64,000 nucleotides of DNA, from assembly GCA_013399875.1 (NCBI GenBank), contig VXAZ01004553.1, forward strand, positions 1,054,001 to 1,118,000, in the 5' to 3' direction. Made by a program: the position numbers and the translations under genes. A model generated the notes under the pieces. That model was not told where the DNA came from, made no database searches, and worked only from the letters and a program-made list of their open reading frames with translations. This document shows positions 52,930 through 64,000 of the stretch, piece after piece (position 1 is the stretch's first letter; every line of letters begins with the position of its first letter). This stretch comes from Gymnorhina tibicen (lineage: Eukaryota > Chordata > Aves > Passeriformes > Artamidae).

Positions 52930-53281
52930 CGGGCAGACGAGGTCGGCTCAGTGATCTGCCTCTGCATTCGCACACCGGGCACGCAGTTCTCCTTCGTCCC
53001 CGCCTGGGTGTCTAATGGAAGATCAGGGGAAGTGTGGCTGATCTTCATGGAGGCCTCGGGGTAGGCGGCAGGCTGGCCCAGGAATTCCTCGCTGTAGTCA
53101 CGGTCATTGGGCTCCGTGTCCGCGTAGTGCAGCGGCTCCTGCTTGCTGTCCTTGCTCCCGAACGGCAAGCCCCGCTCCCGCCACGGGATCCAGCACAGCT
53201 TCCAGGACACGAACAGGGACACGCCAAACAGAGCAAGACCGCAGGCCGTGACAACTAAGGAGAGCAAGCTTATTGAGATGT
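52930..53281 (-). CDS. SYT9: Synaptotagmin-9, coding exon 2 (membrane segment and linker)
   Basis: This exon codes the single transmembrane segment and the cytosolic linker of synaptotagmin-9, a vesicle membrane protein that senses calcium in regulated exocytosis. The translation opens with DISISLLSLVVTACGLALFG, continues with a Trp/Lys/Cys juxtamembrane stretch, and ends at TEPTSSA. These match my knowledge of vertebrate SYT9. The acceptor (CGTTTACAG) lies just above 53281 and the donor GTCAGT starts at 52929. The exon is 352 bp, enters in phase 1 (the Asp codon is split) and leaves after two bases of an Arg codon that exon 3 completes. If exon 1 codes about 48 residues, this piece covers residues 49-166. 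It is rich in G, C and CpG compared with the flanking introns. A Met-initiated reading frame extends 5' into the intron, but the splice acceptor and homology show that Met is not the start. Published names for SYT5 and SYT9 have at times been exchanged, so the number depends on the human gene nomenclature. Confidence 0.95.
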
Positions 53282-53820
53282 CTGTAAACGAGAGAAACAC
53301 ATCCGCGTCACACCTCTGGGCTCTTCGGAGCTCTGCACCTCCAGAGCGTCAATACGGGAGGCAAACACCTCTGGATTGCAGAGCCACAAAAATTACAGTC
53401 TGGTCCCTGCAACAGTCATAAAATACAAACTTATTAAAAGTTGTAATTTTTTTTTCCCCCAAGGAAAAAAAAAATTGTTTGGAATTCAGTATAAGGCTAC
53501 CTTGATAGAACCTATCTTAGGAATTCAGTATGAGACTTCAACCAATCTTATAATTTCCCTCCAAAAGTTGGGTGGGATGAAAGGTCATTCTAAATATGAA
53601 AAGAGTTGCTCACTTGCTCACTCAACTTCCTACTGATGAAAGAGCTGTGCCTGCAGTACATTTTATATATTTTTTTTCATTTCATGTAGTGCAGTTTCCT
53701 CCACCTGCTTTACCAGTTCCTACGAGCTTCTCTTCCAGAGCCTGAATTAAACACCATGAAAATATGCACAGAAGAACATCCAGAATTTTTTTTAGGTATT
53801 TCACTGATGTATGTTGCTTT

Positions 53821-53940
53821 ATTATTTTAATTCCATTCCATCTAATTTTAGACTCATTCCTATCTTTGCAAATTATTTTTGACTATCAATGCATGGCTTG
53901 CTCTTCATAATTTAATTAGGATACCAGTATCTCTTCAAAA
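53821..53940 (+). repeat. 120 bp direct repeat, copy 1
   Basis: This block is repeated at 56375-56494 in the same orientation with 118 of 120 bases identical and no gaps. The differences are at 53835 (A here, G there) and 53927 (G here, A there). It starts ATTATTTTAATTCC and ends ATCTCTTCAAAA. Similarity stops sharply on both sides. I do not recognise it as a known repeat family. It sits about 540 bp upstream of SYT9 exon 2, in intron 1. Confidence 0.95.
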
Positions 53941-56374
53941 GTGAGATTTTTCTGGGTGTTTTTTAACTCCAAAGGCTCTTCCTTTTCTGTTTCCAAATTT
54001 CTGGTATAAAAAGGAACGTGGAGATGAGTTTTCAGTTGTTTTCCCCCCCATTTCCAGCATTATCCCACTCCATCAACACCAATAAGTTACAATTGGGAAT
54101 GGGTTTTGCTCTGTTTTGCTTTAAGTTGGGCATTGGGAAAATGACTCAGTGGAACAGCTGTTTTTGTGGTTACAGTGTTTTTGAAATGAAGCTCTCTGTG
54201 GATTACACAATACATCATGCCTTAAACACAATTAGTGAGAATTCTATTTTACTGCCTTAAATTATAAACACAAGCTGATCAAAGCAATTTTTCACACTCT
54301 GTGTGTAGGTTCAGAGTGTCAGGCTGCATTTCTCTAAGCAAACAGCTAGCCTGAATTTTCAAAGGATGGCAGGAGGTTGAAATGTACCGCTTCTACTAAG
54401 ACAATTATTTAAGAATGACAATTCAGATGAAACAGCCCCAGTCCATTAGAAAATAAAAATAACATTTTTTTTAAAAAGTGGAAAAGTCAATACCTTCTGC
54501 CCCTGCTGTGAGTCTCATTCTCACCAGCCAGACAGATTAAATTTCCACAGTGGGGGGAGTGACACTGCAATCCATTTCACACAGGAGCTGTCCAGTTTAT
54601 TTTGCATGCTGAAAACCAATTTCAAACAATTTTAGCCACCATGGCCCTCTCTGTCCTCTCCTAGTCATTTGAAGACAAAGCTCATTAACAGTGGGGACAG
54701 CACAGCAGCTGCTTGGAATTACAGCAAAGAGTTTCAGAGCTGAAATTAATTAAAGAAATTCACCCAATGCATAAAAGGGAATTTGGGAGAAAGCAGAACA
54801 GTAGTGCTTGATAATTTTTGAATATTTATTGGTAAACAAATCTGGCAGTGCAGGCAGAGCACAACCTCTCCTTGATTAAAAAGCTGAGGATCAAGGATGC
54901 AGTATTGAAAGAAGACCTTCAGAATACAGCAATTTGTCTTGGATTCCCTGGAGAAGAAGGAAGAAATACATCAGAGGTCTGCAAAAAGGCCATTTTTTAA
55001 AAAGAACTGATTCAAGTAAATGATCCAGCATTGAAAGAAATGAGAAATTCGGAGTTGCCAGAACCAGCCAGCAGATTACAAAGTGAGAACAGAAGACTGC
55101 CCAATGATAAGGGTGTGTGAATAAGAAGGTGAGGAACAATTTGAAAAGCAGACCAGCAGTCCCCTACCCCTCCTTGAAGATGACTTTAGCAGAGGAAGTT
55201 TTCTAGAGAACAGATACCATGAGAAAAAAACCCAAACATGAGGGCAATATGAACTGTTCTTCATTTGGAGAGTTTGGGGGGCTTTAACAACATACCTCTG
55301 AATTTGATAATATAACACCAGTATCTCACAGCTTGCTTTCAGAGAAGCTGGGTACTAAACAGTGCAGGTGACAGCATGAGAGGGGATTGTTTATCCATCA
55401 TCTTGGTTTTCCTTCTTCCCGACTCCTTTGTGTCAGGAAGAAGTTTTTGTGTGAAAGTTTTGTTTCTGTGGGTGGAAAAGGGACCATCACGTATCTGTCT
55501 TACTTCTGTGGAAGACAGTAGGACTAAAGAGTAGTGCTCTAAGCTGTTCCCTTTCATCAGATGGTAATTTTCACATCCTGCATGCCTGGCTGGCAATTTT
55601 CAACAACAGTGCAGACTGATTGTGAATAGCTGAGGTGAGCACAGTCCCACGTGAAGAGATTTTTGGCTGCATTCTGGAGCTGCTTTTCCATTAGCCACTT
55701 GTACTGTTACATACTGTATTTTCTGTATAATTTTTACTCCATCTTTCCAGATGTCTCAGTTTTTCTAAGCCTGTTTATCTGTATTCTCCTGTGGTAGCAG
55801 TACTCCTCTGATGCCAGTGATTTCCTCTGCTTTGTAATGAGAGCAGGGTAAGTCTTCACTTTTTTGTCCTCACAGAAATGAGATCTGCAGCACAGAAATG
55901 CATTCCTCAGAAATCCAGCTGCTTACAAATTCCCTCTGTGAACGCCATGATGCCAGCCGAGCATCTTGAGGGGGTGATATGATCCTAGTCAAAATGTCGT
56001 AATTCTACCTTTGTCGTCACGGCTGCACTAAGAGCTGAGCTCCCCAATTCCAGCATGTTGGAATACTTGGACAGTATTAGAGCATGTTGATGCTGGACAA
56101 TGTGTTCCACACTAGCAAAGAGGCCTTTTGACAGACAGGAAACAAGAGGACAGACCTTCAGGGTGGCCCCAGATTAAATGTTCTTGAGACTTGGTAGCCT
56201 CCTCTAATTCTTTGTCTATTGAGACCGTGATATCACTGTTAGAGGACTCAGGAGGCACTGCCCTTATTTCCATGCAGTTCCAACAACCAGGAGCTGAGCT
56301 ATGGTTTCCTGAAAGGCCATGGACACAGGCTCTCTGAATATCATGGCATTGCCTTACAGATATACATTATATAT

Positions 56375-56494
56375 ATTATTTTAATTCCGTTCCATCTAAT
56401 TTTAGACTCATTCCTATCTTTGCAAATTATTTTTGACTATCAATGCATGGCTTGCTCTTCATAATTTAATTAGGATACCAATATCTCTTCAAAA
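56375..56494 (+). repeat. 120 bp direct repeat, copy 2
   Basis: This is the second copy of the block at 53821-53940, 2,554 bp away. It lies just after a short AT-rich run (ATTATATATATT). No poly-A tail, terminal inverted repeat or clear target-site duplication is visible around either copy. Confidence 0.95.
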
Positions 56495-56951
56495 CTGAAT
56501 CTGAAATAAGAATCAGTTTTTGACCAGGTTTCCATGTTTCAATCCCTTGTACTCTACTGACTTCCACCTTATTTATCTACTGTGCTTATCAGCATAACTT
56601 TTTCTGGGGTCTTATTTGGTAGCAATCACAAGGTTAAAAATGGAAGTAGCAAGTGAAAGAGAGTTTTCTACCTATGGATCACACCATCAGTTGTTACCAA
56701 AGACTGGAAAGATGAACGTGGCCTTTCTGCCTGTGACAGATTTTATTACAATCAGTAAGATAAAAAACCCCCTCAGGCCTTTTATCAAAAAGACTCAGTT
56801 TGGTCATCACTGAATGCTGAATCTTTTAAAATTTTTTAACTTACATTTTAAAGTAGATCTGTTACATAGAAAAGAAAAATCCCACTTTTTATGTCAAGAG
56901 ATTGTATGACAGGAATATAAATTATCTTGTCTTCAGATTCTCCTGTTAAAC

Positions 56952-57128
56952 AGAGTCACAGAACCTTCGGGGAAGGGACCCTCCAGATCGTTTAGTTCAA
57001 CACTCTGCCCAAGCAAAGTCACCTCACACGGGATGCCCAGAATATGCCCAGATGAAATTTCTCCAAAGATGGTGACCTCCCCAGCCTCTGTGGGCAACCT
57101 ATTCCAATGTTTGAGCACCACCAAGTAG
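56952..57128 (-). mobile_element. Diverged CR1 LINE 3' fragment
   Basis: This is a minus-oriented, strongly diverged CR1 3' end. The plus strand shows GAGTCACAGAACCTTCGGGG, GGGACCCTCCAGATCG, the CTCTGCCCAAGCAAAGTCAC block, and CTGTGGGCAACCTATTCCAA. The drift suggests an old insertion. The short minus-strand frame across it is not a gene. Confidence 0.82.
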
Positions 57129-60100
57129 GCTAATTGCATAATCTGACTTTGGTAGGGATAAAATACTAAGTGGGTAACATTTTTTAGATCACAATAACCA
57201 AAATTTCAGTAAAGCTGTAAGACATAACTGCACTTTGTAGATTATCTAGTATAAAGGAAATAAAATTATGCTTCTATTCATATTCCAAAGGTTTTTAGTA
57301 TAGATCCACGGAACATAAACTTTTATATTGACTTTGAATGAAATCATAGGCTGTTCTAAAATAATTTGAATAATGTTGAATTTTTACATACATGTTGCAT
57401 GATTGTTGTTCAGTATGGGAGGCTTTAAGACCAAAGATAAGTGTATAATGATTCCATCCAAATTCTGACAGTACCACATTGCAGGCCTGTGACTTTTTTT
57501 TCTGGAATAAATGGTTGTGCCTTACCCTCTAAATCTCTGATGTTGAAAAACCTCACCAAAAATATGAGACAAGCAAAATACAAAAATAATAGCGGTGGCT
57601 TTGTCTGTTGAAATGTGAAACAAGGATTGAAGTATTTTTTTTCCTTCTTGTGTTTATCAAGTTAACATTTGGATTGCTAAATTTTATACAAAATAAAATA
57701 CCTAAATTAGCCAACAATGGCTAAGGTCAATGGCTAGCACAGATCAATTTATGTGTCTAGACATGCAATTGGAGTTATGGAGTCAAAAAGCACAAATTAT
57801 ACTATCTGGATTTGTCTGACTCCAAAAGATTCAAATAAGACCCAAGATATGAAAAAGAAAAAACAACTGAACTGGGAATTTCTCATCATCCCGGCACAGA
57901 GAAGATCTTTAATCAAAGGAACTGCTGACCAATAATGTAATTATCTAGACAATCAAGTGCTTGGTTGCCTGGATGTGACTGGTATTCTACCAAATGAACT
58001 CCTTTCCCAACAAACTGGCTGTAATTTGGTTTAACTTGAGGCTGAAAGGGTTTTACTAGAAATCCTAACTGGGAGAGTTCTTTTACACATTTTTATTGAT
58101 GTAAACAAGCCTTCTTCTCTATACTGATTTATTCTCCTGTTTTTATAAAAATGACTATTCAGATATTCCAGCATTATTGTAATGTACAGTTGATCTGTTG
58201 GGTGTAGTTTGGCTAGCAAGTAGTGAAACAAATCTTAGCAATTCAGAATCTTGCAATACAGATATTTTTAGTCCAACAGAAGCAGTAATCCCCTACTTAT
58301 TGAATTATTGAATTATTTATTTTAATAGGCATTTAAATAAAATTATAAAATTCTTTTGAATAATCGTATTACTAGATTTAAGGATATATTGGGACAGATT
58401 AGCCAATCTTTGTGAATATGATTCTGTCTAAATTCAGTGGAAATTTCAAGCTGTCATTTCCTGAGAGGGGAAAAAATTCCTCCTTTCATTACTTTTTTGT
58501 TGTTTACGGGGAGATTTTAAGGAATGTGAAGTGTTTAGAAGTCCAGTTTCTTGAAAAACAGTGAAAACATCAGTGCCTATTGTTTAAATCCTAGCTGTGC
58601 TTTTGACAATCTAAATTGCCTTTCTTTTGTGCAAATACATCCATGGAGGGTTAGCTATCATTCGGCTCAGTAATGGTACTGTAGAAGCAACTGGATTTTG
58701 TTTATTAAACCGAGAAGCCTAAGGTTTTCTCCTTTTCCAGAGGAGAAGTGTTCTTAGGATCCAGTATCTGAAGCAGTTTTAACCTGGTATTGCACTGCAA
58801 TTTCCTCTGTGCCTCACAAGTTTTCCTTAATTAACATAACTGGCACTCGTTCAGGACGGAAGGTGTCCCTTTGCAAAGACTCCTGGGACAGAGGAATAAT
58901 TCTCAGCTAATTTATTCTTCTCTAAAATGCTGTTAATTATCCTTAATTCTGTGTTTAGAAACTTCCAATGCAATTCTTTAAAGGAAGGCAGCTGAAAACC
59001 AAGGGAATGAATCTCGGATTATATTCATTTTGTAACACATGCATGCTCCAACTCTTCTCTGTCTGACCCTGAATTTACGAGTGTGGACCAGCAAAACAGG
59101 CCATTCTCCATGCTCAGAAAATGTATTTGTAGCTGAGTCTCACTGCTATTTGAGGCTGTTATTAGCTTTTAGTGGTTTTTTAATCCCTGGTTGTGTGTTC
59201 TATATCTTCTAGGTAAGCTTTAGGGTATGTAAAGCTCTTGTGTTGGTTAAGACACTGTTCTAATCCTTTGAGTGGCTTGCATGTCTTTTTATTCCTGAAC
59301 AGTGTTACAAATTCCAGTTTATTGGCGTGTGCTTTCTTTTCATCTGCTTTGATTTGGTTACAGATTTGTTTCATGTCTTCTCCAGGTATTGCTTAATATT
59401 AACTGAGTCTCATAAATTAACCAGATCAATGAAATGTAATCCTAGGACTTCACCAAGGTACTTGTCAATTAGTTTAAATCTACATGAATTCCTCAGCACA
59501 ATTTCAATATGAAATCAGAATTACTAAATGACCATACAAAATACTCAACAACAAAAAGTGCAAAAGCAGTGAGAGATTTGTTTATGCAGAATATTTTTCT
59601 AGCAGTAATCGCTGTGATACAATTCAAAACTGACATAAGATTGACATAATAGTTTATTGGTAAAATCAGAAAACTAAATCTTTAAGCAAAAGAAAAACAA
59701 CCCAACAAAACTTAAAGCAAATTGTTCATGGACATTAAATAACAAGAAAAAAAGTGCTCAAAACATAGTAAATTACCCCTTTTTTTTTGTTTTAAAAAAA
59801 TGAAGTTTTGTTTATTAAGAAGAAAAGTTATGTAAGCAGAATGTCTTGTTTGTAATTCAGGTAAAGTCACGTCATACTTAGATAGTTGATTAATTACAAT
59901 AAAAATTGTACGTGAACTTGTTGTAAGAAGAATTTATTACTGTTTGCACATCGGATCTCTAATATATTTAGTCCGCATTAATGCGAACTTGACAACCTAG
60001 CTGACACATAACATTCTGCTACAGTTTGTAAGTGACAAAAAAGCCTTTACTAATCAGACAGCTGGCTGAATGAGCAGTGATTTTTAAAGACAGAGTTGAG

Positions 60101-61587
60101 AGGAGTCGTATGTTCAAGGGCTTGCATTTTTCCCTGACATCCTGCAGTAGTATCTACTGACAAAGAATGATGCTGTTGCTCTCGTGGAAATAAAGCTTCT
60201 GCTTCACAAGTGACATGGACACCAAGTGCAGTAGAAAAAAGAACTTTTCATGCCTGTGTATACTCGACTGTAATAAGATTTACCCAGGTTCCCATGCCTC
60301 ATTCTTGGTTCTTTTTGGTTATTACCACATTCTCTTGCAATGCTCACTTCACAGAACCGATAAAATGTGCAAACTTACTGGATACTTTTGGTTTTCTAAT
60401 ACCAAGTGTAAAATACTATAAACTGGGAAAAAAAAAAATCCCTAAGTCATAATATAACAGAAGAGAGGACAGCAGTTCTAAAGATACCATGCCAGATTTT
60501 CAAGTACTCTGTGTATGGAGATGGGCTTTAATGGCTCTATTTTATCCTGCTAGAAGAATCATGGAGAGTGATACATTTGCAGGACAGGAAAAGTAGCTGG
60601 AGCAAAGTAACATGAAATCTTCTAAAAGCCTTATGGCATTTGAGGCATGCTTGTGTCTCGTTAGCTAAAAAGGAAAGCTGGTGATAAGATGAGTGGGAAA
60701 GAAATTTTGGGGGTAGACCGATACTGCAAATTCCAGTGACCATCAGGCCTGTGAGGTCCTTCACAGTAAGCTGTTGCGTTTTGTAGGAATAAAGATCCTG
60801 TGACTGCACCCAAAGCCATAATGCCTATTTCCACCCATCCACTTCTTCTTCTTCTTTGGATGTGTTAAATCCTAGAATCAGATTATTTATTCCAAGAAAA
60901 CAATTAATATGATACACTTAGACCTTCTTTTTCTTGCAGGATCCTTCACAAAGTGAACAGAGTTGTTAATTAATGTTTTGCAAGTGTTTATCCTGGTTTT
61001 TTTTTACGGTATGCAAAATAGAATCATGCAGTAATTGAAGAATTTAACTTCTCATCTAGTAATAGAAAGTGACTGTAGTCACTTTTGGCAAATACTGTGT
61101 GTGTTCCCTCATTAGCAGAATGAAAAGTTTTAATAGCAAAATGAATGATGGAGAATGAGTAAAGAATAACCTAGGAGAAATTTACCAGTAAAAATTCTTT
61201 TGGACAAATTGTGTGTGTTAAAAATTATGAAACCATCAAGATTTGTGAATATTTTAATGACTAAGCCATCAGAGCACACATTTATCTTGAATATTCTGAC
61301 CCTATGAATAATAATGAAGAGAAATCGCCATTTATTTCTTCAGTATATAGCCAGCAGCAGCAAGTCCCCAGATTATGGAAGAGCAAACAGCTTATTAGAA
61401 CCACGCCAATAAGCTCTAAGTTCCATTATAGTCCTTGAAAGCCCAGTAAGTTGCAATAATAGTAAACAGTTTTAAAGTACTAAAGGAAGTGACAGAGCAG
61501 CATTTCATTTCCCATTTGTATAAAATGGTACAGTAATATTGTACCAAAGTGCTCAAAACAACAGTTAGAGAGTTCATAAAAGTTCAT

Positions 61588-62100
61588 AAAATCACGGAAT
61601 GGTTTGGGTTGGGAGGGACTTTAAAGATCATCCAGTTCCATCCCCTCTGTCACAGGCATGGACACCTTCCACTAGACCAGGGTGCTCAGAGCCCCATCCA
61701 GCATGGCCTTGGACACTTCCAGGGATCCAGGGGCAGCCACAGCTTCTCTGGGCAACCTGTGCCAGGGCATCACGTCCTTCACAGTAAGGCACTTCTTCCC
61801 AATATCTAATCTAAACCTATTCTCAGCGTGAAGCCATTCTCCCACATCCTGTCACTCCAGGCTGTTGTAAACAGTCCCTCTCTCTTGTAGGCTCCTTTAG
61901 GTACTGGAAGGCCACAATTAGGTTACTTCTTCTTTTCCAGGCTGAACAATCTCAATTCTCTCAGCCTTTCCTCATAAGTGAGGTTCTCCATCTCTCTGAT
62001 CATTTTGGTGGCCTCTCTGTGGACTGGCTCCAGCAGGTCCATGTCCTTCCTGTGCTGGGGCCCCAGAGCTGGATCCAGCACTGCAGGCGGGGTCTCACCT
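61588..62100 (-). mobile_element. CR1 LINE 3' fragment, about 510 bp
   Basis: This is the longest CR1 piece in the window, in minus orientation within the partial first intron. On the plus strand it opens with AATCACGGAATGGTTTGGGT, continues through the TAAAGATCATCCAGTTCCAT and CTTCTCTGGGCAACCTGTGC blocks, and ends in CAGGTCCATGTCCTTCCTGT and GCGGGGTCTCACCT. It is moderately diverged and has no coding capacity. It is followed at once by a two-unit 26 bp tandem repeat. Confidence 0.92.
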
Positions 62101-62150
62101 GGTTATATTAATAACCATAATAATCTGGTTATGTTAATAACCATCAGTGA
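62099..62150 (+). repeat. Two-unit 26 bp tandem repeat next to CR1
   Basis: CTGGTTATATTAATAACCAT plus AATAAT is followed by CTGGTTATGTTAATAACCAT plus CAGTGA. Each unit holds a near-palindrome, GGTTAT...ATAACC. It abuts the CR1 fragment ending at about 62100. Confidence 0.9.
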
Positions 62151-63566
62151 TATCATTTGCTATGCTAATAAAAAATAATAAAGAAGTAGAAATACTGCTT
62201 TATTTTAATGTTGATCCCCTTTAGGGCATAATCTTTTCAGGGGTAAAACAACAAAATAAAAGTAATTTACCCAAATCTCTCACTGAATGACTTTCTTCTG
62301 GTGGGAAAATTTGTGGAATTAAATTACTCCAAAGGACCATGGCAGATGTGGGCAGAGCACTAAAGAGTATGAAGGGCTGTTTGAGCTTTAGCAAAATCTA
62401 AATTTCACATTAATACCTAAAGACTAAATATATACACACAAATCTATAATGTGATGAATATGATTCAGAGATACTTTCACAGACATAGCCAAATGATTAA
62501 TAGGAGTTGTGTTGCTCATATAGTTCTAGTCAAAATCTGTATTTTTCTTTCAAACTTCCCATCCTTTTCCTACTGGAAGCATTGAATTTCACATAGCAGT
62601 GGTCTCTCCTTCTCTATAATCTTATTTAGCCTAGCGGAAACCTTAGCCTTTCTGATTTTGAATAACATAACAAAAAATACCTGTTTTTGAACCTTTCTTA
62701 TTTTTTGGGGGTATTTCTGGTTTTAGGTTTTTTAAAAATAGATCTGTAAGAAATAAGAAGACAATACTACTTTTCTGGACAATTTACATAGAGTAGAAGT
62801 GCAAGCTTCTCTTTAAAGTCAGATTGCTTGGAATGGAAGTGAAGTCAATTATTTCATTAGCTTCCTTTTCAGAATCAACTACTCTAAGCCTACATTATGA
62901 GAGTTTGGCAAGTCACGGTGGTTCAATATTTAAAATACTTGCTTTACATTTAAGGAAGAGCCAAAATTCATTTGCTTTCTCTATACTGGCAGATCATAAA
63001 AAGGTTGTCAAAAGTGTTGAAACCCCACAAGGGACTTCAAGAAAGTTGCCTGCATACACTGATATGGATAAAAAGGAAATTATTGCTTATTACCGTCACA
63101 AATGACTAACATCTTAAGCTGATTAAATAGCCTGATTTTTCTTTTAGGAAAGGGTTGTTGGCACAAAGGGAAATAAAGACAGCCTTGAAAGCGTTTATCT
63201 TTCTCAGATGAGGAACCAGATGCACTGCAATGCTCACACTGACTTCTTTTAAAAAGTATTTCAGCCACAGCAAATATATTCCGTGTCTGTTTTTCTTTGT
63301 GAACTTAGGGTTCCCACTTTATAAAAGGAAGCTTTTGGGGCTGATCCATATGTATTAGGGTGTGATGGAAGCCTTGCTGACAGGGATATTTACTACTAGG
63401 AAAGAGAATGAATTAATAATTTACAATCAAATCATGTCTACTGTTAATTGACTGTTAGAAAAAAAATATGGAATATATTTCTTTTGCATTCCTACTCCAT
63501 TACTAGAGAGAAAAAGAAATAGCTGAAGACTTCCACAGACTTATGAGTGGATAATTCTGGAACTCA

Positions 63567-63648
63567 TAAAATCATAGAATCATTTGGCTTGGAAAAGATC
63601 TTTAAGATCAAGTCCAAATGTCTTGTCTGTCGACAACACTGTCTAAGA
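63567..63648 (-). mobile_element. Short CR1-like 3' fragment
   Basis: About 80 bp match the reverse complement of an avian CR1 3' end: AATCATAGAATCATTTGGCT, then TTGGAAAAGATCTTTAAGAT and CAAGTCCAA. Only the tail region is present, so the subfamily cannot be told by eye. Confidence 0.72.
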
Positions 63649-64000
63649 GAAAACTGTAGAACAGATATGAAAACAGAGAAAATCAAGAGAAATCCAAAGT
63701 GAAACATCTTAGTAATGTAGCAGCTAAAGAACAGAACTGAGAAACAGATTTGATAAAATTATCATTCAGACTGCTCTTCTGCTTTTTCGTTCCTAGACAT
63801 GGATTATTTTAAAGCTGAGATGCTCTTGGAAGCCGTCCTAATTTTGGCAAATCTGAATACAGAAAAGAACTCCAACTTGCTTATTTTTGCAAGTGTATAC
63901 TAAAGAATATATGCTTTGAGTAAGATTTTAATATATCTGGATTTGTGTTTTCTTGGGTTTAATTGTACAGCGATGCAAGATATTTTATTAGAAGAAATCT

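Larger units (their letters stand above)
53282..64000 (-). other. Part of SYT9 intron 1
   Basis: DNA 5' of exon 2 on the gene strand. It contains both copies of the 120 bp repeat and three CR1 fragments. Exon 1, which in relatives codes a GC-rich Cys-containing lumenal N-terminus, and a promoter CpG island were looked for and not found, so they probably lie beyond 64000. Confidence 0.8.

Noticed and set aside
53034..53421. Frames overlapping SYT9 exon 2 in other phases
   Set aside because: The open reading comes from the GC-rich coding exon; the SYT9 frame alone has homology and matching splice phases.
53481..53531. GGAATTCAGTAT present twice, 39 bp apart
   Set aside because: It is a 12 bp match only, too short to separate from chance or simple slippage.
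61549..61809. Plus-strand frames in the CR1 fragment
   Set aside because: They lie antisense in a CR1 tail and share similarity with other CR1-derived frames rather than with any gene.
53282..64000. SYT9 exon 1 and promoter
   Set aside because: No GC-rich segment with a Cys-containing N-terminus and a phase-1 donor was seen, so it is presumed to be outside the window.

Overview
The window is vertebrate nuclear DNA, almost certainly from a bird and probably a passerine. The evidence is: one gene broken by long AT-rich introns; several CR1 LINE 3' fragments, one of them ending in the decayed octamer tail typical of avian CR1; and one tRNA-Ile-headed SINE with a CR1-like tail that matches the TguSINE1 type known from songbirds. 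I see no bacterial-style gene organisation, CRISPR array or operon.

The only protein gene I can support is synaptotagmin-9 (SYT9), on the minus strand. Five consecutive coding exons are resolved to the base by GT/AG sites and matching phases: 53281-52930 (membrane segment and linker), 51312-50766 (linker and C2A), 25337-25217 (start of C2B), 24172-24001 (central C2B) and 23417-23288 (end of C2B, WHXL motif). They encode about 440 residues. This fits a 491-residue family protein that lacks only its roughly 48-residue first exon and its last few residues. Exon 1 was not found and probably lies beyond position 64000. The last tiny coding piece plus 3' UTR was not identified securely; 17734 to about 16960 is a candidate.

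Layout: about 1-16900, apparently downstream of the gene, with one plus-strand CR1, a (GTTTTT)n microsatellite and a hairpin; 16960-17734, possible terminal exon and polyadenylation signals; 17735-23287, probable last intron; 23288-25337, three C2B exons; 25338-50765, a 25.4 kb intron carrying an LTR-like element, CR1 fragments and the SINE; 50766-53281, exons 3 and 2; 53282-64000, part of intron 1, with CR1 fragments and an unexplained 120 bp direct duplication (118/120 identical, 2554 bp apart).

I found no new multi-gene system. The observations most worth checking are the 120 bp duplication, the LTR with an adjacent primer-binding-like site, the SINE, and the unresolved SYT9 3' end.
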